Below are positions 56,203-64,000 of a stretch of DNA of 64,000 nt, one piece after another (positions within the stretch are counted from its first letter, which is position 1; each line of letters begins with the position of its first letter). The DNA lies in NCBI GenBank assembly GCA_038373865.1, contig JAXGGA010002276.1, positions 62,001 to 126,000 on the forward strand, in the 5' to 3' direction. Made by a program: the position numbers and the translations under genes. The DNA comes from Uloborus plumipes. Its lineage: Eukaryota > Arthropoda > Arachnida > Araneae > Uloboridae. Below the pieces are notes generated by a model. The model was not told the origin of the DNA. It saw nothing but the letters and a program-made list of their open reading frames with translations, and searched no databases.

Positions 56203-56274
56203 ACTAGGGCTTGGAGTTGAACCAAGGACCTTCGGGTTTGAGTCCCGACGCTCTACCAACTGAGCTACCCTAGC
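56203..56274 (-). tRNA. tRNA-like gene, anticodon UCA, unusual C33
   Basis: The 72-nt minus-strand sequence folds into a full cloverleaf: acceptor GCTAGGG/CCCTAGT, D stem GCTC/GAGC with loop AGTTGGTA, anticodon stem TCGGG/CCCGA with loop ACTCAAA, variable AGGTC, T stem CTTGG/CCAAG with loop TTCAACT. A box and B box are therefore intact. The anticodon would be TCA (+ strand 56239-56241), which reads UGA. The base before it is C, not the invariant U33, and a selenocysteine tRNA would be longer with a big variable arm. It is therefore more likely a tRNA pseudogene or the head of a tRNA-derived SINE than a working tRNA. No poly-A tail directly follows. Confidence 0.6.
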
Positions 56275-57178
56275 TTAGAGCCTAGTTACTGCTGCGTTTG
56301 CTGACAACAAATATCGTTCAAATACTACATTTTATCATATAGTTCTAAGCTTTCTGTTTTCCAAACTGTGAATCGTTTCCACGCGGGTCACAAGTCCGTT
56401 CTACTTTATCTTTTGATCTGATCTACTTAATGTTATTGCTAAACGATTTAGAAATACTCTGAACTCGCGCTACAAGTCGATGATTCTGATGTAAAAAAAA
56501 AAGAATGAATAAAATAAATAAATAAAAATAAAACTTGGGACAGATGTGACGTCAAACATTATGAAGAGAAAAGGAGCAGGACCGACCAACACAGTTTCTT
56601 TTAAAAGATTTTTTGTAAGTTTACTTTTGTGAATTCACTCTATAAAACAATTTAAGTTCCGCGAAGTGGATATGACGCGAGTTTTTCACGAGTAACTGAT
56701 CTCAGAGCTTCGCCCGCTGCACGAGATGTTTTGGAAGCGAAATGCAAAGCGTAACTATTGGCTTCGTGAATAGACTTATACTCCTTTAGCATCACTGCGT
56801 TCCGTTCATTTATTTATTTTTATTTATTTATATTCATTCAATTATTTTTATTTATTTATATTCATTTATTTATTTTCATTTATTTATATTCATTTATTTA
56901 TATTCATTTAGTTATTTTCATTTATTTATATTCATTTATTTATTTTCATTTATTTATATTCATTTATTTATATTCATTTAGTTATTTTCATTTATTTATA
57001 TTCATTTATTTATTCATTCATTCTAAATGCGAAAGTAAATAAAATATAATAATCACTGCTTCATCTAAAGCTAGTGAAGATGGGAAAAAGAAGAAAATGA
57101 AAGATTTTGCGCATCTTACGAGTATTTTACGTTACAATAAAGCAGCTTTTTTTCAATGCTGCGTAGACATGAGAATGG
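56275..57178. repeat. TTTATTTATATTCA-type tandem repeat and AT-rich DNA
   Basis: From about 56810 to 57024 the sequence is built from CATTTATTTATATT and CATTTATTTATTTT blocks with GTTATTTT variants, giving a higher-order unit of about 70 bp repeated roughly three times. AATA-rich tracts lie near 56515-56530. No gene. Confidence 0.75.
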
Positions 57179-57325
57179 ACCGGAAATTTTTGGAAAGAAA
57201 CGGTTTCTTTCCGAAGGGTTTTATTTCCACTCGGGTAAAATAGGAAATTTTGAAATTCTTTGCCCAAATAGGATGCATTCAGAAATGTATAATATTTACA
57301 TTCCAACGCATTTGTTATTTAACCA
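57179..57325 (+). repeat. Dispersed ~145-bp repeat (also at 33640-33790)
   Basis: Plus-strand counterpart of the repeat near 33.7 kb, with GGAAATTTTTGGAAAG, AGGAAATTTTGAAATTCTTT and GCATTCAGAAATGTAT in the same order. Confidence 0.6.
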
Positions 57326-57868
57326 TTTTTTATGTTCAAAATCTCAAATGAAAACACTAACTTTGATAATACAAGTTGTAAGATAATTTAATTTCTCTTA
57401 GCGCCGAAGTATTATGTGCTATATTTTTCACTAAAACTGTTAAATGCATACACCGGATGATATCCATGACACCAATTAGTGAAAAGGTTTAAGTTGAAAT
57501 TTTAAGCAACTTTTATTTAATGTGTTTGTGGGTGTATATATGTATGTAATTCTCTGCAATTTCTTTTACCAAGCTCACATCAACCTTAGAAAGGTGTTTC
57601 CCATTTATTTATTATATTATATATTTATTATATTATTATTTTTTATATTTATTTCTAAATTCGATTTTAAACTGCTTTAAGTATCCTAATTTGAAATCAA
57701 GTTTGATTTTTGCTTGGTGAACTTTTCTCCATCATTTTGAGTAATCAGAATTTAATAGTTTTTACAATCTTTCATGATTGCTGGACTCAAATAACTTTCA
57801 GTTTTAACAGAAATGTTTGAGTAGTATTTGCTAGTGTTTTGCGCAGAAAGCTTCCTGGTTAGGTGTAT
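57326..57868. other. AT-rich DNA, no gene seen
   Basis: Nothing recognised before the next TTAA element. Confidence 0.5.
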
Positions 57869-57872
57869 TTAA

Positions 57873-58115
57873 CCTGTTAACTGGGTATGACGAAATATTT
57901 CGTCATACATAAAAGCCTACAGCAATGGGCATGACGAAATTTTTCGTATATTCTTATTGTGCATTTCAGTGTTTTATATATTTTTATTATTGTGTTGTAT
58001 TATTTACATACTGAGATGTGAATTATTATTTGTGGTGTGATATTACTTATCGCTGCGAAAAAAAAGTCCACATTGTGAAACGAGTTGAGCAATAGCTAAT
58101 TCCCCGGTTAACAGG
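57873..58115. mobile_element. TTAA-flanked piggyBac-like MITE (CCTGTTAAC ends)
   Basis: TTAA at 57869-57872 and 58116-58119; ends CCTGTTAACTGGG and CCCGGTTAACAGG. A palindrome TGACGAAATATTTCGTCA lies about 15 bp from the left terminus and a degenerate copy follows near 57931. 243 bp, noncoding. Confidence 0.88.
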
Positions 58116-58119
58116 TTAA

Positions 58120-59559
58120 TATCAACGTAAATAGAAAAAAAATAACGTCAGTATTTAGCATCCTTATTTGTAATAAGTTATTTTTAACATTGTTGCGTAA
58201 TTTTGTTATTTTTATGCTTTATCTAAATGAACTTTTGTTCAACATTTTTAAAATTTCAACGAAGGCAGCCATATTTAATGTCTTGTCAGATAAAGTTTAT
58301 TAAAGTGTCATAACCAGCGAGTGGAAAACTTAGGGTCGTATTTAAGGGGTGTTTTTTTAGGGTTCAAACCCCCTCCGAAAATTTTCAAAGCTATTCTAAA
58401 CATACCACTAACACAAACACGACAATTCTTTAAATTTGACCGTGCCAGCTCTATATTTAACACATTTTATAATTCTCACAAAATAAACATTCCAGACGTA
58501 TAGCTGCCAATGCGGGCACTTCGAGTGATTAAAAAACATCAAATATTTAGCAGGTTAGCAGTGTTACGTATCAGATTTTTTTCTTTTTTTAAAAACATTT
58601 TTCATGTCGATGCCCTTCAAGCAAAAAGTACCCTGTAACAAAAAAACATAGAGTATAGAATGTTAAATCAAGTTTTATTGATGATATAGATTTCGAGAGA
58701 AATGTGTTTATTAAAACCCTCCTCGAAACAAAGTCTGGTTACTGCCCTGGTAAAACTTATACCCAGGTGGATGGTAAAAATATACTGAGAATAAAATGAT
58801 AGCAGGTGCATTATTTTCGATGCTTATTTTTTTGGAAGTGAATCTTTTAAATTGCGGATATTTTGCTCCATCAGTTTAACCAAAACTTAATGCGCTGAAA
58901 AATGCGCTGAAGAGCATTTATAAATATATTTCAATACTTAAGCATTAAGTATAAGTAGTTAATTAATGGAAACTGTCTTATATCCGAGTATAGTGTCGTC
59001 ACAAATGAAAAAAAAAAACATTTTGATTTTTTTTAAATGAAATTTATGCCAAAGACATTTTTAAAAAATAAGTAAAATGTGAAAAAAAAATGTTCTTTAG
59101 AAAGGGAAAATTGTACAATAAGTATAATCGTTCAAAAGAACGACCGTTCATTTTTATGAGATCGACCTGCACCGTTCATTTTTGGACTCTGTGTTAGTAA
59201 AAATGTATCATGTTGAAGAAAGAAATCGTGTTGTTTCCCGCAGTCTATGTAACAGGAGAGAAAAGATCGATGGGCGGCAAACATAAAATCCTGATACGTG
59301 ATTAGCATGCGATCCTTTTTACCAAGGGCATTCAAATGACGTATTGGAAGACATCCAACTCGTAGCTGTGTCTGAATTCAAGATTTCCGTGTGGGGAAAG
59401 AGTTGTTGGAGTCGCGTCTTTGTTGGAAGCACACCTTGGACAAGTGCGGTTTGAACAGAGTCAGGCATGGTCACATGGGGCACGGGCCCAGGGCACCAAA
59501 ATTTGTGGGGCATCAAATATGTTACGGCTGTTCTGGTTTCTGTTGTACCAGAAAAAAAA
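58120..59559. other. AT-rich DNA, no gene seen
   Basis: Two CCGTTCATTTTT words near 59145 and 59172 are a local repeat. Overlapping open frames at 59319-59644 on both strands have no recognised domain and contain poly-A interruptions, so I do not call them genes. Confidence 0.45.
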
Positions 59560-60090
59560 AAAAACCTGTCAAAAGGAGCTCCAGTCGTTAGCGCATCAAT
59601 GTAAAAATGTAGAATCAATACGAGAAATTTCAAACGCAATTTAGTTTCCTAAAACTGTTAATTTTCCTTAATACTGAAGGTGAAAAAATAACTGCCTCTA
59701 TGAATTGTTTCAGTTTTCTTGACCAATCAGGAAAAAAAGAGGTCAAAATAAGCTCCAGTCGCTTGCGTATCTAACATTTTGAAATTTTTAAATGAATACG
59801 AGACTTTAAAATTGCAATTTAATGAATGCGAAAAAACTGCCGAAATCGCTATATTTTCTTTTTACAAATAGTGATGGGTAACGCTCCATACAAGGATAAT
59901 CGTGTTAAATCCAATACTAAGTGCTTCAGCTTCCTTGACCAATCAAAAAAAAAAGGGAGGTCGAATTCGTTTGCGCACACTTTCAAAACGTCGAATTAAT
60001 ACGAAACATTTGGAACGCAATTTAATTCCAAACTTCTCCTATTTTTCTTTTTCAAATATTGAAGGGGAACAAGGATTATCATTTTTGATT
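59560..60090 (+). repeat. Degenerate tandem repeat, about three ~180-bp units
   Basis: Each unit has a poly-A patch, AGGTC(A/G)AA or GTCAAAAGGAG, AGCTCCAGTCG(C/T)T or a relative, GCGCAT/GCGTAT/GCGCAC, AT(A/C)AATACGA(G/A)A, GCAATTTA and TTTTCTTTTT. Starts near 59566, 59740 and 59948; the third is most diverged. TTGACCAATCA precedes units two and three. Confidence 0.6.
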
Positions 60091-60189
60091 CAATACTAAG
60101 TGTTTCCTTGAGCAATTAAAAAAACAAGTCGTCGCCAAATCATATCATCACTTTAGTCTGCAATGAAATTAGCAGATTTACCCCAAAAA

Positions 60190-61545
60190 GGGACAAGAGC
60201 AGGGCCGAAGTTAGCTTTATGCCACCGCTAGACAGATTTTAAATCTGCCTCCCCCCTCCCCCCTACCCCCCGCAAAGAAAAACTAAAATTCCTTGGCTCT
60301 TCGAAAAACGCTGCTGAAGACCCATGTGTACTGAAAATTAAAATTGAAACTTTTGAAGAAATGATGACGTTTCACATTTTTAAATTTTGTGCGACTTATT
60401 TGCGCTTGTAGGCTTTTTACTTTTCTAGGGTAGGAAACGATTCACATAACTCCAACTTAAATAATATTTACAGTGTGTAGAATATAAATGTCTACATATA
60501 TCAATTATAAATTATCCTTATTATTTTCTTATAGCTCTATAAAACTTGTTCTCTTTCATTGTCTGAAGTCTTAAGAAGATTCCTTATAATGGCAACGCAG
60601 GTGCATTACTATAAAATGTTATTCAGCATGTGAGTTAGACCTAAAAAGTCAAAATATAATGATATAGAATGGGGACAGGAAAAAAGCAGTAACCGATACT
60701 TGTTTCGAGTAATAATCACGGTTCACGTAAGACACATCATCTTTACTTTCAGATAAAAAAACGCCTTCTTTGAGTTGTTTCAATGTTCGTCATCTTTCGC
60801 CTGAAAAGACATTATAATAAAAAAAAATATTACATTTCGAACAACTTAAGTTATTCTTTTGCGTTACTTTGATGAACATCGTGTTTCGCATTAGAATATT
60901 TAGCTTTGTTAGTCAACACCTAAGAAAACTAATTTCAGTGGCGCTCGCCCAATGTGTGTGGGGGGGGGAGGGTCCTACTGTGCCCTTCTCGGTTTGCATG
61001 GTCAATGGCCCTGGCTTGCAGGACACATGATACAGTTTGGAGGTCAGCCAAACGCGAAACCCCAGAGTTTAGTTCCCAAGCACACTTGTTAGTCATATAG
61101 TTGAATTTTCGCTATGCCCTGAACTTCCATGTTTTGCGCGTTGACCATTTTATCAGGGTTCTCATCTTTATTTGTAATAGCATCTTTATTCTGTGTTTAT
61201 TTTTTAAATTTATTTATTTATGACTATGATTTGAATAGTTTCCTCTATGTCATACATTCACTCACGTGAGTTTCTTACTACTCCTCACTTTTTGATGACA
61301 TTTTATCTGTAAATTATTATTAAATTACTTTCCACAATGTCCGAATTTTCCGTTTTTGAAAACTACCCATTCTAAAATTATGTATCCAATTTTAAAAACT
61401 TTTTGAAGACTTTTTCCTTCTTCTGTTTTTATTTAGCATGTTTCCTATATTTAGAACCATTCTGATTTTTTCGCTCTTTACTCATATTTCTTCGCTTCCA
61501 AGACTCACCATTAACAGAAAAAAATAAATAAATATAATAATAATA
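60190..61545 (+). repeat. Copy C of the unidentified repeat family
   Basis: The least interrupted copy: GATGACGTTTCACATTTTTA near 60363, AAACGATTCACATAACTCCA near 60437, TTCTCTTTCATTGTCTGAAG near 60549, GAGTTGTTTCAATGTTCG near 60770, GTCAGCCAAACGCGAAACCC near 61044, and CACGTGAGTTTCTTACTACT near 61264. It serves as the empty-site reference for insertions in copies A and B. Contains a G run near 60961-60968. No coding region recognised. Confidence 0.68.
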
Positions 61546-61585
61546 TGCAAAAGGGTATCCTACTGTTTATAGCCATCAACCAGGA

Positions 61586-62205
61586 ACATCCAATCACAAG
61601 ATTGGGTATTGCTTATGAGATAAATATTCGAAGCTCCTTTATTTTAATTGATTTTTCAAGAAATTCTTTAGTACTTACCCCTTTATACCCTTGTTCTTTG
61701 TTGCAGTATTATTTTGAAGAAAATAGAATGTAAGCTTTATAGTATCTGTGAACTAGTATTTTAGTGAGTAAACTTATTCTTGTCAGTTCTTATCAGTGCT
61801 CAACACATGTCAGTTTTGTAAAGATCAGTATGGGAATACATTAGTTGCACTAATTTTAATTCTTCAAGCATGGCTTTATATTAAATTATTTATTTAATTA
61901 TTTTGTAAATATTTAACTGTTAATAAGGTAAAATGGAATTCGATGCTAAAATTAATAGCTCTTTATCACCATGCTCAGTTAGTAACCCATCAAATTAAAT
62001 TTGTCATAAAATATCCTACATCAAACGAAAAGACCTCATTTATTTCCCTGATATTCATGTGATATTCAAGAAATTCTTCAATTAAAAACAGGAATATCCC
62101 AATCACAAGATTGGGTATTGCTTATAGTATAAATATTTAGAGCTCCTTTATGTTAATTAATTTCTCAAGAAAGTATTTAGTGCTTTATAATTATGAATGC
62201 ATAAT
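61586..62205 (+). repeat. Direct repeat pair, ~115 bp
   Basis: 61590-61700 and 62095-62200 share CCAATCACAAGATTGGGTAT, TGCTTAT and AGCTCCTTTAT(T/G)TTAATT in the same order. CCAATCACAAGATTGG is itself an imperfect palindrome. The DNA between is AT-rich without a gene. Confidence 0.65.
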
Positions 62206-63184
62206 GCTCAGTCATCAGAGAAATACTATTTCTTGTTTTCATCAATTATCTAATTTATTGTTCAATGATTTAAAAAATAAATTTCATGACATATTAGGTA
62301 GATAATACAGCTATTGATAAATATATCATTATTTTTTGGTTTAATTAATTTTAAGTCCATGAGAGGGGGAACAAAAGCCAATGGTCGTCGCGAAAAACAT
62401 GCATATACTGTCAGCAGGATATCTCTTAATGGAAGAAATAACCAAAAGTAAACTCTTTTCCTGTGAATAGCTAACATATCAGTGGCTTGCTTAAAAAAAA
62501 ATTAAAGTTTCTACTGCTCCCCCTTTATGAGAAAAATGGCTGCCAAGATGGCCGAAAACGCATTTTTTGCCTTATGGCTTATCTTTAAGCTAAAACATTT
62601 CCAAGAAGGAGTGAGAAATCCAAGTTATGCATTGTGTAACCATTTATGGTAAACATCTGTTCACTACCAGAAAGTGAGTGAACCTTTGGTTATGTCTTCC
62701 TTTTTTTGGAATAAATTCCTCAATTTTAGCAAAATCGAGTTTTCGTGATTACAACTTCAAAGAGCCCTGTACCTTAGCAATTTTCATTATGAACATTCTA
62801 GTATTTTTTTCTGAATGCCTGGAGTAACTAGTTTCCATAGATATCTAACACTTTTATTTTGCATTAGTACGATTTTTTATAAAAAATGATCAAATAACAT
62901 CCCTTTTTTAGTATTTTGACGTGGCGGACAAACTTTGAGGGCATGTATCTCAGAAAATAAGTGGAGCAGGAACCTAACAATTTGGACTTTTCCATGCCTC
63001 TATATGATCAACATGTGTGCCAAATTAAAAAAAAAATCCGAGTCGGTCGTGTGACCCCCATTCGGTGAGTTGGTATGGAATCACTCATACATATTCACAT
63101 ACATACAGAAATCACGAAAACACTCGTGATAAATAAATCGGGGATGGTCAAAATGGATGTTTCGACTGTTTGTATATTTATAGG
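62206..63184. other. AT-rich DNA, no gene seen
   Basis: No domain, RNA or terminal repeat recognised. Short words such as GTGTGCCAAATTAAAAAA near 63012 resemble ends of non-LTR repeats, but this is not enough for a call. Confidence 0.4.
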
Positions 63185-63186
63185 TA

Positions 63187-64000
63187 GGGGAGAGTGGTAA
63201 TGAATGGGCCACTTTTTGGTTTTGAATTTTTGTAATTTTTTCTAACACTTTGTTTTAACTCTAAATTGGTGTTTTAGTTACTTTACTTATCTGGCTATCT
63301 AAAAAAGTCATAAAAGTTGGATTAGCACCTGTCTATAATGAATTATAATAGAAAATAAAAATTTTGAAATTTGGCCCATTCAACCCCACCTATGGGGTTG
63401 AATGGGCCATCGAAGGTAATGAATGGGCCACTAAATGAATTCAATGAAAACATGTGGATTTAATCTTTTGTTTGCTGAATATGACAAAATAAATGTGGCA
63501 CTTGATATGATGATACAAAATCATACTGATTTAAAATTATATAAACATCAAAACTGATGCAATTAAAATAAAACTGATGCATACCAATTGTAGCAGAAAA
63601 ATGACTAAATAATGAGATTGTAAGAAATAAATAACATCAAATATATATAAAAAAAATAACAGATAATACACACTATGATTTAACAAAATTTATATATTTC
63701 AAAAATAATATTAAAAATCACTTTCAAAAACTTCATCTTCATTTTCAAACTTGTCAAAATTCAAAATTTTTTTTTAAATTTACTAGACATCGGGAATAAG
63801 AAATATCTAACTTAAGTTACCAAGAAAGAAAATGAAATTGTACTGTGAGGAATATAATATGAAGGAGAGAGGGGGCTTTTTCAAGCCACGCACTGCGACC
63901 AGAGGTCTATTGTACTATAGGAATATAATATAGATCTGCAAATTATATTTAGAAGTTACTACAAACCTATTTTGACGACAGTAATCATTATCTATGACAG
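63187..64000. mobile_element. Start of a TA element with iterated AATGAATGGGCCA motif, cut by window end
   Basis: TA at 63185-63186, then GGGGAGAGTGGTAATGAATG. GGTAATGAATGGGCCAC occurs near 63196 and 63415; TTGAATGGGCCA and the inverse TGGCCCATTCAACCCCAC occur near 63373-63410. Architecture matches the other motif-iterated elements. The right end is beyond the window or unrecognised, so the extent is a guess. Confidence 0.5.

Noticed and set aside
56203..56274. Selenocysteine tRNA
   Set aside because: The anticodon fits, but the length (72 nt), the five-base variable region and the 7-bp acceptor do not match eukaryotic selenocysteine tRNA.
59319..59644. Overlapping open frames of 66-106 codons on both strands
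   Set aside because: No domain, poly-lysine/poly-phenylalanine from a homopolymer, and overlap with the degenerate tandem repeat.

Overview
The window is AT-rich eukaryotic DNA with no intact protein-coding gene I can support. It is a dense, deeply nested mosaic of class II transposons (piggyBac, Helitron, Tc1/mariner, hAT and many short foldback/MITE derivatives), tRNA-related retroposon pieces, degenerate tandem arrays and simple repeats. The transposase and helicase remnants and the repeat style suggest an arthropod, possibly a chelicerate such as a spider. That is a low-confidence inference from element types, because no host gene is available to place it.

Layout. 0-4.9 kb: unannotatable AT-rich DNA with a poly-C/poly-G hairpin (601-718), an iterated 14-bp motif cluster (about 2.06-2.35 kb) and a TTAA-flanked element (3683-4409). 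4.9-10.4 kb: a large TTAA-bounded piggyBac copy whose decayed transposase is split by a tandemly duplicated block; each block copy carries a complete-ended Helitron with a truncated helicase and a captured segment. 10.5-11.4 kb: a degenerate tandem array. 12.3-13.4 kb: an island richer in G+C and CpG, with an X-box-like palindrome, paired TGACGTCA sites and CCAAT boxes. It is the best candidate for host regulatory DNA, but no exon is visible. 17.5-18.1 kb: a palindromic TA-flanked element. 21.1-26.6 kb: a giant inverted repeat invaded by a hAT element (8-bp duplication) and a GGGTG-ended TA element. 28.5-30.5 kb: a diverged foldback and a full-length Tc1-like element with a broken transposase. 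31.7-35.6 kb: palindromic elements, tRNA-like retroposon heads, a Helitron-like 3' end and a motif-rich element.

35.6-43.7 kb is one copy of an unidentified diverged repeat family (other copies at about 45.3-47.6 and 60.2-61.5 kb). It has been split by at least seven insertions, including a 2.4-kb near-perfect palindrome holding a decayed protein-coding fragment and a CACTG-ended element that itself contains a piggyBac derivative, a small MITE and a Helitron-like insert. 48.8-50.9 kb: a hAT element with exact 8-bp duplications, containing a palindrome and two TA microsatellites. 53.4-55.8 kb: a motif-iterated element with nested tandem repeats and another TTAA element. 56.0-58.1 kb: GATA repeats, a well-folded tRNA-like gene with a UCA anticodon, and a further TTAA element. 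58.1-64 kb: repeat pieces and the start of a last motif-iterated element cut by the window edge.

Nothing here forms an operon or pathway. The genes present are remnants of transposition enzymes. The most informative signals are the exact target-site duplications, the readable order of nested insertions, and two recurring architectures: TTAA elements with a short palindrome near the terminus, and elements with GG-rich ends that repeat a 12-17-bp phrase. Boundaries supported by paired terminal repeats plus matching target duplications are reliable; family names for elements without coding remnants are inferences.
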